Part shown: positions 25,735-34,403 of the stretch, in pieces
Position numbering within the stretch: position 1 is the first letter of the stretch
Layout: the number at the start of each line of letters is the position of its first letter
Notes under the pieces: generated by a model
Database searches by the model: none
What the model saw: only the letters and a program-made list of their open reading frames with translations
Told to the model about the DNA's origin: nothing
Position numbers and translations under genes: made by a program
From: Winogradskyella ouciana
GTDB lineage: Bacteria; Bacteroidota; Bacteroidia; Flavobacteriales; Flavobacteriaceae
Assembly (NCBI RefSeq): GCF_009709615.1
Contig: NZ_WJYA01000006.1
Location: 124,001-188,000 of the forward strand
Direction of reading: 5' to 3'
Length of the DNA stretch: 64,000 nucleotides

Positions 25735-26586
25735 ATGCAAAAAGAAGCTAACATAGAACAAAACAAATCCCACTACGACACACAATATAAAAGTGTGAAT
25801 ATTGACGCTATTGCTGAGGTATTGAGTAATCGTGATACGTATTTGGAAGGTGCTACAAAAACCGATATCAGTTGGGTTGGTATGTATTTTGACAACCTTC
25901 AATCTCAATTGGCAGGTAAAAAGGTTTTAGAATTAGGGTGCGGAGATTGTTTTAACGTTGCTATTATGGCATCTTTAGGAGCCAAAGTTTATGCTAATGA
26001 TATTTCAGATAGAAGTGGTGAAATTATAAACGAACTAAATAAAAGATTTGAGTTTGATTATCCTATTCAATTTATTTCGGGAGATATTACGCACGCTGAA
26101 TTTAAAGATAGGGATTTCGATTATGTTATAGGTAAAGCTTTTCTGCATCATTTAACTATTGTGCATGAGTCTCAAGTTCTGAAAGTTGTGAGCTCTATCC
26201 TTAAAGAATCTGGTGAAGCACGATTTTTTGAACCTGCAATTAATAGTAAACTTCTTGATGAACTCAGATGGGCCATTCCAATAAAAGATAGACCTTCAAA
26301 ATTATTTAGCCCAAAGAAGTTTAAAGAGTGGGAAGAAAATGATCCACATCCACACAGAGATAATTCCTCAAAACACTTTAAAACTGTTGGACTGAGGTTT
26401 TTTAATAAAGCCATTGTTATACCATTGGGAGTTATAGAGCGATTTCATAGATTAATGCCATCAACAAAGGATAAGAATGGTACATTTAAGCGTAGAGCAT
26501 TGAAGTTAGAAAAATATCTTCCCGGATTTATGAAGTATTATGGGGCAAGAAGTCAAACAGTTATCTACAAAAAACCGAAGAACTAA
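25735..26586 (+). CDS. SAM-dependent methyltransferase between wzm and wzt
   Basis: A 283-residue class I methyltransferase: SAM motif I VLELGCGDCFNVAIMASLG (about 64-82), acidic end of strand 2 AKVYANDISD, motif around FDYVIGKAFLHHL, and FFEPAINSKLLDEL. A helical C-terminal part follows (VIERFHRLMPSTKDKNG). It sits exactly between the permease and ATPase genes, with 3-base and 0-base gaps, so its expression is tied to the exporter. In E. coli O8/O9a, methylation of the non-reducing end by WbdD ends chain growth and marks the polymer for Wzt. This enzyme lacks a kinase domain but could have the same capping role. That role is inferred from position. Confidence 0.75.
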   Translation: MQKEANIEQNKSHYDTQYKSVNIDAIAEVLSNRDTYLEGATKTDISWVGMYFDNLQSQLAGKKVLELGCGDCFNVAIMASLGAKVYANDISDRSGEIINELNKRFEFDYPIQFISGDITHAEFKDRDFDYVIGKAFLHHLTIVHESQVLKVVSSILKESGEARFFEPAINSKLLDELRWAIPIKDRPSKLFSPKKFKEWEENDPHPHRDNSSKHFKTVGLRFFNKAIVIPLGVIERFHRLMPSTKDKNGTFKRRALKLEKYLPGFMKYYGARSQTVIYKKPKN

Positions 26587-27861
26587 ATGCCTAACACAAT
26601 TTTAAAAGTTGATAAAATCTCAAAACAGTATCGATTAGGCTTAATAGGTACTGGCACCTTAAGACATGATCTTAACAGGTGGTGGCATAGTATAAGAGGT
26701 AAAGAGGATCCTTTTTTACAGGTAGGCGAGGTAAATGATCGTTCTGTTAAAGGGGACAGTGATTATGTATGGGCTTTGCAGGATATTAGTTTTGAGGTAG
26801 AGAAAGGTGAGGTTTTAGGAATTGTAGGAAAAAATGGTGCAGGTAAATCCACCTTATTAAAAATTTTATCAAGAGTTACAGCACCAACAAAGGGTGAAGT
26901 AAAAACCAAAGGAGATATTGCTTCTTTGTTAGAGGTGGGTACAGGTTTTCATCCTGAAATGACCGGACGGGAAAATATCTTCTTAAATGGAGCCATACTC
27001 GGAATGACCAAAAGGGAAATTAAACAAAAGCTAGAAGAGATAATAGCCTTCAGCGGTTGTGCAAGGTACATCGATACACCAGTTAAAAGGTATAGCATTG
27101 GTATGCGTGTTAGGCTGGCATTTTCTGTTGCTGCGTTTTTAGAACCAGATATTTTAGTAGTAGATGAAGTTCTTGCGGTTGGTGACGCAGAGTTTCAAAA
27201 GAAAGCTATAGGGAAGATGCAAGATATAAGCCAAGGTGATGGTAGAACCGTTTTATTTGTAAGTCATGATATGACATCGATAGAAGCATTGTGCTCTAGA
27301 GTAATTGTTCTACAGAACGGTAGAATTGCTTTAATAGACACGCCACAAAAGGCCATTGAGTTTTATTTAAAATCTGACCAGACCGATGACGAAATCAATT
27401 ATGTCAACGTTAGAGGAGATAAACAGTATTATATAAAAAAGGCAACCATAAACGGATCACATAACAGGAACAACTTGGTGAAGTCGGGCAGTCCGATAAA
27501 AATGAAATTTGAATTAAACAAAGAACTCTCAAAAGAAGAGTTAAAGAAAATTGCATTTTATCTTATTATTAAAAACGAATTGCAATCGCCAGTGCTTACG
27601 CTTTCTAATATGTACGATTCTAATTTTGATGATTCTAAGGAAAGTAGTAGATTTTTAGAATGTGAAATAGATGGGCTTAATCTCTCGGAAGGAAGATACT
27701 TTGTTACAACTTGGCTCACCTTCAATAATGCATTGTCCAATCAAATAAATGATTCATTTGTTTTTGAAGTTATTCAAACGGATTTTTATAAAACAGGTAA
27801 AATGCCCAATCCGAGGAAACATGGTTATATGTTGTTAAATCAAAAATGGAGCAGCTCTTAA
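26587..27861 (+). CDS. wzt: ABC polysaccharide export ATPase with C-terminal domain, Wzt-like
   Basis: A 424-residue protein. The nucleotide-binding domain (about 1-250) has Walker A GKNGAGKST (81-89), the signature RYSIGMRVRLAFSVAAF, Walker B ILVVDEVLAVGD and the switch FVSHDM. Residues about 265-424 form a beta-rich extension (SGSPIKMKFELNKE, FYLIIKNELQSPVLTLSN, LSEGRYFVTTW) like the Wzt C-terminal domain that binds the modified end of the O-antigen in E. coli O9a. The extension implies recognition of the polymer before export. The capping candidate is the methyltransferase gene immediately upstream. Confidence 0.9.
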   Translation: MPNTILKVDKISKQYRLGLIGTGTLRHDLNRWWHSIRGKEDPFLQVGEVNDRSVKGDSDYVWALQDISFEVEKGEVLGIVGKNGAGKSTLLKILSRVTAPTKGEVKTKGDIASLLEVGTGFHPEMTGRENIFLNGAILGMTKREIKQKLEEIIAFSGCARYIDTPVKRYSIGMRVRLAFSVAAFLEPDILVVDEVLAVGDAEFQKKAIGKMQDISQGDGRTVLFVSHDMTSIEALCSRVIVLQNGRIALIDTPQKAIEFYLKSDQTDDEINYVNVRGDKQYYIKKATINGSHNRNNLVKSGSPIKMKFELNKELSKEELKKIAFYLIIKNELQSPVLTLSNMYDSNFDDSKESSRFLECEIDGLNLSEGRYFVTTWLTFNNALSNQINDSFVFEVIQTDFYKTGKMPNPRKHGYMLLNQKWSSS

Positions 27862-27880
27862 TTTTATCGCTACAGATGAT

Positions 27881-29137
27881 ATGAAAAAAATTTTAGTTGT
27901 AGTAGAATCTATAAATGTAAACGATAGCAGTGCGAGTAAGGGTAGAGTGGCCTTAATTAAGAATCTGCAAAAATGCAACTATGATTTAAAAGTATATCAT
28001 TATACCAGAAAAGATATTTCTATAGAGGGAATTCCTTGTGTAGCCATAAAGGAAAAACGATTTACACTTTTATACATAATTAACAAACTACAACTAATCT
28101 TCTATAAGATCACTAAAATTAGACTTAGCAAGTACTATGAAAGACTAACCGGATTTTCATTTTCTTTTAGAAACGACGCAAATAGTATTAGAGCAGCTCT
28201 CAAGAAAGAGAATGATTTTAATCCAGATTGGGTGTTAACATTGAGTAAAGCAGCTAGCTTTACTGCTCATAAAGCTGTTCTGAGATTGCCTAAGTGGCAT
28301 TCTAAATGGTTGGCTTATGTCCATGATCCTTATCCATTTCATTTTTATCCTAGACCCTACAATTGGGTAGAGCCAGGTTATTATCAAAAACAAGAGTTTT
28401 TTAGAGCGGTGTCTAAAAAATGTGCTTATGGTATTTTTCCCAGCCTATTGCTAAAAGAATGGATGGGTAGCTATTTTCCAGATTTTTTAGAACGCGGACG
28501 TGTCATCCCTCATCAAATTATAGATTCTCAAGAGCAATTACAACATCCACCAGATTATTTTAATAAGAATGGATTTACTATTTTACATGCAGGTAATTTA
28601 ATGCGACCACGTAACCCAAGAGGTTTGATTGAGGCGTTCAAGCAATTTTTAAAAAATTATCCAGAATCAAAGAACGATACGCAATTGCTTTTTATAGGGT
28701 CAAATGCAACTTTTGAGGATTATTTTAATAAAGAAAAAGAAGTATTACCACAGTTATATATAAGCGACGGTTCTGTGGCCTACGACAATGTTCAAAGTAT
28801 GCAAAATATTGCAGCGGTTAATGTAATTTTAGAAGCTAAAGCAGAAATAAGCCCTTTTTTACCAGGCAAATTTCCGCATTGTGTTAGTGCAAATCGGCCT
28901 ATTTTACATTTAGGGCCAAGCCTAAGTGAAACATCACGACTCTTAGGAAAAGAGTATAAGTATAAATCAGAAATTGATGATGTGGATAGAATTACTGAAC
29001 ACTTAGAAGATCTTTATCTAAAATGGAAAGCTAATGAGCATTCTAATAATCTTAACAGACCAGATTTGGTAGATTATCTATCTACTAAGAATTTAAAAGA
29101 TGTAATGAACTCCTTATCTTCAAATGCTGAAAGTTAG
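27881..29137 (+). CDS. GT-B glycosyltransferase, family 4-like
   Basis: A 418-residue soluble protein starting KKILVVVESINVNDSSASKG, a GT-B N-terminal strand-loop that binds the acceptor. The C-terminal Rossmann domain has FTILHAGNLMRPRNPRGLIEAF (the usual 'G.l...K....li.A' strand) and a donor-site region with ISPFLPGKFPHCVSANRPILHL. The usual E(X7)E pattern is blurred, with only SPFLPGKFPHCV in its place, so it belongs to a divergent GT4-like group common in Bacteroidota. Donor and acceptor are unknown. It follows wzt by 19 bases. Confidence 0.68.
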   Translation: MKKILVVVESINVNDSSASKGRVALIKNLQKCNYDLKVYHYTRKDISIEGIPCVAIKEKRFTLLYIINKLQLIFYKITKIRLSKYYERLTGFSFSFRNDANSIRAALKKENDFNPDWVLTLSKAASFTAHKAVLRLPKWHSKWLAYVHDPYPFHFYPRPYNWVEPGYYQKQEFFRAVSKKCAYGIFPSLLLKEWMGSYFPDFLERGRVIPHQIIDSQEQLQHPPDYFNKNGFTILHAGNLMRPRNPRGLIEAFKQFLKNYPESKNDTQLLFIGSNATFEDYFNKEKEVLPQLYISDGSVAYDNVQSMQNIAAVNVILEAKAEISPFLPGKFPHCVSANRPILHLGPSLSETSRLLGKEYKYKSEIDDVDRITEHLEDLYLKWKANEHSNNLNRPDLVDYLSTKNLKDVMNSLSSNAES

Positions 29138-29141
29138 AATA

Positions 29142-29264
29142 ATGAATAAGCGTAGGTTAGTCTATAACAGTCGTGATAATTTCGTTGCGACGAGGTTGCA
29201 TAGATTAATTAGAACATGGCAAAACCAAGCACTATTCAAATTAAGTCAATCTAATGAATCCTAA
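29142..29264 (+). CDS. Possible 40-residue small ORF overlapping the next GT gene
   Basis: An ATG-started frame of 40 codons begins four bases after the preceding stop and ends at TAA 29262-29264, 11 bases inside the next gene. The product would be basic (MNKRRLVYNSRDN..., about eight Arg/Lys) with no membrane segment. It could be a real small protein, a translationally coupled leader, or the remnant of a longer gene. No family is recognised. Confidence 0.3.
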   Translation: MNKRRLVYNSRDNFVATRLHRLIRTWQNQALFKLSQSNES

Positions 29265-30351
29265 ATACTCCATAATTTTTGCATATAGAAATCGGGATTC
29301 AGAAAGAGTAAGAATGTCTTTAAAATCTTTGAGCAATCAATCTAATCAGGATTTTGAGGTTGTATTTGTGGATTACGGAAGTAATGATGCTTACGCAGAC
29401 AAAATTAAAAGCGCAGTTGAAGAATTTGATTTTGCATCCTATCATTATGTTGCGCACACAGGGCTTCTATGGAATAAATCCAAAGCATTAAATTATGGAA
29501 TAAAAAATGCTAATAGTGAGTTTGTCGTTTTAGCAGATGTAGATGTATTGTTTGCTCCAAATTTTATTACCTCGCTTAATGCGCTTAGAGATGTAAATAG
29601 TTTTAACCTTTTTAAAATTAGTTATTTAGATAAATCGGTTGAGCTAAAAGATATCGATACGGAGCCTCTAAATCAATTGAAAGTATCTCACGTAGGTGAT
29701 ACATTTGGTATCGGATTATTTCCTAAAGTAGCGCTCGAAAAGGTGAAAGGGCTGGATACATTTTTTCATTTTTACGGATCTGAAGATGAAGATTTAAATT
29801 CTAGATTAGAAGCTGCCGGTTACAGTCAAAAAAGATGTACAGAGCAATTACTTTGGCACCAATGGCATACTACATATAGCAGCGAAAAAGAAACCTTAAC
29901 GGTAAGCCCTAGGTTAACTAACATTAAAAGAATAAATCAGCGACATTTTTTATGGCATAAAGAGGAGCATGCAACAGAACCAAGAAATGCTCAAAATTGG
30001 CACAAGGTATTTACAAAAGCAGATTTAGTTACACTTAATCATCCTGATGAAACAATTATATTGCTTAATATAGAGGCGCATGTTGTTCATATACTTAGAG
30101 TTGTACTACCGTCATACAGTAATCAAGTTGTTAATGTTGAATTTCAGCAAGATGAATATTATAAATCTTTAAAGTACAAGTTAAAGAACACACTTAACAA
30201 AGAAACACAACGCTATATTTCCTTAAAGGAGGTCAATGATCTGGTGCTAAAGGAAATTATTTTTAAGTACAAAGACTTTAATTATAAATACGAAGTTGCC
30301 GATGATTTAGAGACTATTTCATTTACGATAGATTTAAATTCCAAGCCATGA
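29254..30351 (+). CDS. GT2 glycosyltransferase with chondroitin-polymerase-like C-terminal motif
   Basis: A 365-residue GT-A enzyme: IIFAYRNRDSERVRMSLKSL at the N terminus, VVFVDYGSND, the metal-binding D-V-D in VLADVDVLFAP, and the motif FYGSEDEDLNSRLEAAGY, the pattern of the galactosyltransferase/chondroitin-polymerase-like GT2 group (g.G.EDeDl..R). A ~130-residue C-terminal extension has no clear homology. It overlaps the pyruvyltransferase gene by 4 bases. Donor and linkage cannot be told. Confidence 0.78.
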   Translation: MNPKYSIIFAYRNRDSERVRMSLKSLSNQSNQDFEVVFVDYGSNDAYADKIKSAVEEFDFASYHYVAHTGLLWNKSKALNYGIKNANSEFVVLADVDVLFAPNFITSLNALRDVNSFNLFKISYLDKSVELKDIDTEPLNQLKVSHVGDTFGIGLFPKVALEKVKGLDTFFHFYGSEDEDLNSRLEAAGYSQKRCTEQLLWHQWHTTYSSEKETLTVSPRLTNIKRINQRHFLWHKEEHATEPRNAQNWHKVFTKADLVTLNHPDETIILLNIEAHVVHILRVVLPSYSNQVVNVEFQQDEYYKSLKYKLKNTLNKETQRYISLKEVNDLVLKEIIFKYKDFNYKYEVADDLETISFTIDLNSKP

Positions 30352-31163
30352 AAAAGAGCATAAGATTGTTTTGGTGGAGTGAGATTTATTTGATGGATAA
30401 ATCAAAGGAAAATTACGGTGATTTATTGGGCCGTTATTTAGTTGAAAAGATTTCTCAGAAAAGTGTAGAATTTGCACATCCAAAGAAATTTAATATCAAG
30501 GATTTATGGAGTCCAATCTATGTGACCATTGGTAGTATTTTAATGCATGTTAACAAAAAATGTATTGTTTGGGGAAGTGGTATAATAGAAGATAACCAAA
30601 AAGTAAAACCAGCAAATTTTTTAGCTGTTAGAGGACCAGAAACACGACGTGTTTTAATAGAGCAAGGCTATGAAGTGCCTGAGGTTTATGGTGATCCGGC
30701 TTTGTTGATGCCAAAATATTTTAACCCAAAAATTGAAAAGAAATTCAAGTTGGGCATTATACCACATTATGTGGATTACCAAGAGACTTTAGAAATGTAT
30801 AAAGGCAATGATACTATTAGTGTTATAGATTTAATGACCAATGATATTGAAGCGACCACTACAGAAATTTTGGAGTGCGAACGAATAATATCATCATCGC
30901 TTCATGGATTGATTCTATCCCACGCATATGGTATACCAGCAGTTTGGATTCGGTTTTCAGATAAATTATTTGGTGACAATATAAAATTTAAGGATTATTT
31001 AAGCTCTGTTAAAATTTCCAATTACAGTCTTGATATGATAAAAGCTCGTATACATAATGATGAGATTGATGCTATGTTCAACAATGTAACTACACTTCCT
31101 GATGAAAGTGTAATTGAGCAATTACAAGAAGGATTGATAAAGGCGTGTCCATTTAAACAATAG
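30348..31163 (+). CDS. Polysaccharide pyruvyl transferase family protein
   Basis: A 271-residue protein of the CsaB/WcaK/GumL-like family: ENYGDLLGRYLVEKIS near the N terminus, VWGSGIIEDN, LAVRGPETRRVLIEQGY, YGDPALLMP, and a C-terminal ERIISSSLHGLILSHAYGIP with the SSLHG motif of the family. These enzymes add ketal-linked pyruvate from phosphoenolpyruvate to a sugar, giving a negative charge. It overlaps the GT2 gene by 4 bases, so pyruvylation is probably linked to the sugar that enzyme adds. It is slightly shorter than many members. Confidence 0.85.
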   Translation: MKKSIRLFWWSEIYLMDKSKENYGDLLGRYLVEKISQKSVEFAHPKKFNIKDLWSPIYVTIGSILMHVNKKCIVWGSGIIEDNQKVKPANFLAVRGPETRRVLIEQGYEVPEVYGDPALLMPKYFNPKIEKKFKLGIIPHYVDYQETLEMYKGNDTISVIDLMTNDIEATTTEILECERIISSSLHGLILSHAYGIPAVWIRFSDKLFGDNIKFKDYLSSVKISNYSLDMIKARIHNDEIDAMFNNVTTLPDESVIEQLQEGLIKACPFKQ

Positions 31164-31286
31164 TATCTTATAAATCAGAGTCAATTCTGCTATGTTTAAA
31201 AGCTAAATTTAGGTAAATTGCTTAGCGAAATATAGCTTGAAAATACAAACCAATTTTCTCGTTTTATATGGACAATAATTGCTAAA

Positions 31287-32027
31287 ATGAAATTAAAGAA
31301 AACTTTAAAAAACATTCTTAAGTCCATTGGGTATGACCTTGTGCGTTTAGATGGAGGACTTGGTTATGGAAGTTCTGAAAACGAACTACTGAAATTTATG
31401 AAGGAAACCCAAGTAGATTTAATATTAGATATAGGCGCAAACAAAGGTCAATTTGGTAAAGCCATGTATAATTTTGGTTATGATAATAAGATACTCTCCT
31501 TTGAACCCTTAAGTGCAATGCACAAAATGCTGAAGGAAACATCAGAGTCATTCCCAAATTGGCATGTCTATGAACAATGTACAATTGGGGAAAAAGAAAC
31601 CACAACAACAATTAATATTTCTAACTTGGTAGGCAATAGTTCTATTTTACCCATAAAATCTACTGAGTATAATGTCCAAAATAGCCATTATGTTGAAAAA
31701 GAGGAGGTAAAGCAAATTACATTGGCTTCTTTAAATAAAAATGACAATGTAAAAAGCGCTAAGAACATTTTTGTAAAAATGGACGTTCAAGGTTATGAGC
31801 ATTTTATATTAAATACGCTTAAGGAGACCAACTATAATATTGTTGGATTTTATATTGAGATGTCTTTGGTGAAACTTTACGATGGGCAAGAAGATTATTT
31901 GTACATATGTAACCTTCTAAAAGATTTGGGCTATGATTTGGTTTATGTCTTTCCAGAAAGTATAAGAAACCAAAGAATGATACAGTGCAATGGTGTTTTT
32001 TTGAATAACACTTTAAGCTATAAGTAA
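31287..32027 (+). CDS. FkbM family methyltransferase
   Basis: A 246-residue class I methyltransferase of the FkbM family: motif I ILDIGANKGQFGKAMYNFG (about 46-64), KILSFEPLSAMHKML, the middle part VGNSSILPI, and the C-terminal FVKMDVQGYEHFIL with the conserved D-x-Q/E-G. The family methylates hydroxyl groups on sugars and other natural products. A 123-base gap before it holds no convincing promoter. It leads into the sialic acid genes, 8 bases before neuA. Confidence 0.82.
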   Translation: MKLKKTLKNILKSIGYDLVRLDGGLGYGSSENELLKFMKETQVDLILDIGANKGQFGKAMYNFGYDNKILSFEPLSAMHKMLKETSESFPNWHVYEQCTIGEKETTTTINISNLVGNSSILPIKSTEYNVQNSHYVEKEEVKQITLASLNKNDNVKSAKNIFVKMDVQGYEHFILNTLKETNYNIVGFYIEMSLVKLYDGQEDYLYICNLLKDLGYDLVYVFPESIRNQRMIQCNGVFLNNTLSYK

Positions 32028-32035
32028 TAAAAAAA

Positions 32036-32707
32036 TTGAGTAAAACGCTAACTATTATTCCTGCTAGAGGTGGTTCTAAAAGAATCCCAAGTAAAAATTT
32101 AAGAAAATTAAATGGACTCTCCTTGGTTGAACATAGTATAGTCTATGCCCAGAATAACTTAGAGCACATTCAGCATATTTGTGTTACAACAGATGATGAG
32201 GATATTTCAATAATTGCGAAAAAACACGAAGTAGAAGTTGTAAAGCGACCTAAGGAACTGTCAGGAGATTTAGCTACAACAGTATCTGCATTAAAGCATG
32301 TTCTTCAAACTGTAGATGCAGCGTATGATAATGTAATTCTATTACAGCCAACAAATCCGTTAAGGCCTAAAAACTTAATAAAAGAAGCATTTAACCGGTT
32401 TATCAACTCGGAATGTGAAAGTTTACTAACAGTGAGTAGTAATGATAGAAAATTAGGTAAAATTATAGATGATAAGTATGTTCCTTATAGTTACAAAATG
32501 GGACAGCGAAGTCAGGATATTGAACCTTTGTATTTTGAAAATGGACTTTTGTATATTACTAAGACATCACTAATTTTAGAGGATAAAATTCTGAGCGATA
32601 AAAATATACCTTTCATTGTAAGCCACCCTTATGCATTAGTTGATATTGATGAAGAAGAAGACTTTGAATTTGCCGAATTTATTTTAAAAAATTACCCAAA
32701 TGAGTAA
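32036..32707 (+). CDS. neuA: CMP-nonulosonate (CMP-sialic acid) synthetase, NeuA-like
   Basis: A 223-residue cytidylyltransferase activating a nonulosonic acid with CTP. The N terminus has the signature [20 protein letters not shown] (8-27), then [30 protein letters not shown] and a C-terminal [12 protein letters not shown] with the metal-binding DxD. The start is TTG at 32036; a stop lies in frame just before it. Legionaminic and pseudaminic enzymes are close relatives, so the exact sugar is open. It overlaps neuB by 8 bases. Confidence 0.88.
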   Translation: MSKTLTIIPARGGSKRIPSKNLRKLNGLSLVEHSIVYAQNNLEHIQHICVTTDDEDISIIAKKHEVEVVKRPKELSGDLATTVSALKHVLQTVDAAYDNVILLQPTNPLRPKNLIKEAFNRFINSECESLLTVSSNDRKLGKIIDDKYVPYSYKMGQRSQDIEPLYFENGLLYITKTSLILEDKILSDKNIPFIVSHPYALVDIDEEEDFEFAEFILKNYPNE

Positions 32708-33743
32708 TCCTTTTATAACAATAGCCAACCGTAAGATAGGGTTTGACTATCCACCTCTAGTTATTGCTGAGATAGGTATAAATCACGAAGGTTCTTTGCA
32801 AGTCGCAAAAGACATGGTTGATGCTGCAAAGCGTGCAGGAGCTGAGGTCGTAAAACACCAAACTCATATTGTTGAAGATGAAATGAGTCCTGTTGCAAAA
32901 AAAGTAATACCTGGTAATGCGGACGTTTCTATTTATGAAATTATGGAACGTTGCGCCTTAAACGAAGAAGATGAAGCCGAGTTAAAGAGCTATGTAGAAG
33001 CTAAAGGTATGATTTTTATTTCTACACCATTTTCAAGAGCTGCAGCAAATCGACTAGAGTCCATGGACGTGGCAGCTTATAAAATTGGCTCAGGTGAATG
33101 CAATAATTATCCACTATTAGAGCATATTGCCTCTTTTGGAAAACCTGTTATTTTGAGTACAGGAATGAACACCATTGAAAGTGTACAAAAGGCAGTAAAA
33201 ATCTTTGATTCAAAAAAAGTACCCATAGCCTTATTACATACTACGAATTTGTACCCAACACCATCGCACTTGGTTCGTTTCGGTGCAATGCAAGAGCTGC
33301 ACAAAGCTTTTCCGGACAAAGTTTTTGGCTTAAGTGATCATACGCTTAATAACAACGCTTGTTTAGGTGCAGTAGCCCTAGGAGCTTCTGTTTTAGAACG
33401 ACATTTTACAGACCATAAAGAACGAACTGGGCCAGACATTGTTTGTAGCATGGATGAACAAGAGTGCTCAGAGTTGATTTCTGGAAGCAAAGAAATCTGG
33501 TCGATGCGAGGCGGGACAAAGCAGCCTGCAAAAGAGGAAAAAGTGACTATAGACTTTGCGTTTGCTACAGTTTGTACAATTCAAAACATTGAGAAGGGCG
33601 AGCAGTTAACAAAAAATAATATTTGGGTAAAACGACCTGGTACTGGCAAAATATTGGCAGAGCACTACAATGACATCTTAGGTAAGAAAGCCACAAAGAA
33701 CATAGAAACTGGAGTACATTTAGATTATACCGATTTTGAGTAA
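32700..33743 (+). CDS. neuB: N-acetylneuraminate (nonulosonate) synthase, NeuB-like
   Basis: A 347-residue enzyme condensing ManNAc (or a related sugar) with phosphoenolpyruvate. The TIM barrel (about 15-275) has [70 protein letters not shown] and [14 protein letters not shown]. An SAF/antifreeze-like domain follows (about 285-345; [19 protein letters not shown]), which closes the active site of the partner subunit. Overlaps with neuA (8 bases) and the TylF-like gene (1 base) put it in one transcription unit. Neu5Ac is favoured because NeuC is present and no Leg/Pse dehydratase genes are. Confidence 0.9.
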   Translation: MSNPFITIANRKIGFDYPPLVIAEIGINHEGSLQVAKDMVDAAKRAGAEVVKHQTHIVEDEMSPVAKKVIPGNADVSIYEIMERCALNEEDEAELKSYVEAKGMIFISTPFSRAAANRLESMDVAAYKIGSGECNNYPLLEHIASFGKPVILSTGMNTIESVQKAVKIFDSKKVPIALLHTTNLYPTPSHLVRFGAMQELHKAFPDKVFGLSDHTLNNNACLGAVALGASVLERHFTDHKERTGPDIVCSMDEQECSELISGSKEIWSMRGGTKQPAKEEKVTIDFAFATVCTIQNIEKGEQLTKNNIWVKRPGTGKILAEHYNDILGKKATKNIETGVHLDYTDFE

Positions 33744-34402
33744 TGGAGAAACTATATCAATTAGAGAAAAGATTTGAATATGAAAATGGGTTTTATGCCA
33801 CAGCGGACCCTTCAAGATTTAGTAAGTTTATTACTCATCTAGAGTTTTTTAGACAAACTAGTGACGTACGAGGAGAAGTTATGGAGTTTGGCATCTTTAA
33901 AGGAAACTCATTTTTTCGCTGGATTAAATTTCGTGATTTGTTAGAGCAAACCTCGAGTAGAAAGATTATTGGGTTCGATATTTTCGGAGACTTTCCTGAA
34001 GCAGGTTTTGAGGGTGATAAAGACAAAAGAGATGCTTTTGTTGCTGAAACCAAAGGGGGTAAGAGTATTTCGTATGAAGAGATAACAGAATTATTGTCAC
34101 AGCAAAACCTTAATAAAAATGTAGAAATAATAAAAGGGGATATCCATGATACTTTAGAGCAATATCTTGACAAAAATCCACATCTTAAATTATCCCTTTT
34201 GCATATCGATGTAGATTTATATGAGCCTACGAAATTGGTTTTAGAAAAACTATATGATAGGGTTACCAAAGGAGGAATTATTATTTTAGACGATTATGGT
34301 GCATTTGCTGGCACCAACAAAGCTGTTGACGACTTTTTTAAGGGAAAGGTTGAGATAAAGAAATTACCTTATTCGCATGCCATTTCATATATCATAAAAT
34401 AA
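33743..34402 (+). CDS. TylF/MycF-like O-methyltransferase
   Basis: A 219-residue SAM-dependent methyltransferase of the TylF/MycF/NovP type: a VMEFGIFKGNSFFRWI motif I, GFDIFGDFPEAGFEGD after strand 2, SLLHIDVDLYEPTKLVLEKLY with metal-binding acidic residues, and GGIIILDDYGAFAGTNKAVDDFF. Relatives methylate sugar hydroxyls on macrolides in a Mg-dependent way. It lies between neuB (1-base overlap) and neuC (1-base gap), a place where it could methylate the nonulosonic acid or its precursor. That link is inferred. Confidence 0.82.
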   Translation: MEKLYQLEKRFEYENGFYATADPSRFSKFITHLEFFRQTSDVRGEVMEFGIFKGNSFFRWIKFRDLLEQTSSRKIIGFDIFGDFPEAGFEGDKDKRDAFVAETKGGKSISYEEITELLSQQNLNKNVEIIKGDIHDTLEQYLDKNPHLKLSLLHIDVDLYEPTKLVLEKLYDRVTKGGIIILDDYGAFAGTNKAVDDFFKGKVEIKKLPYSHAISYIIK

Positions 34403-34403
34403 T

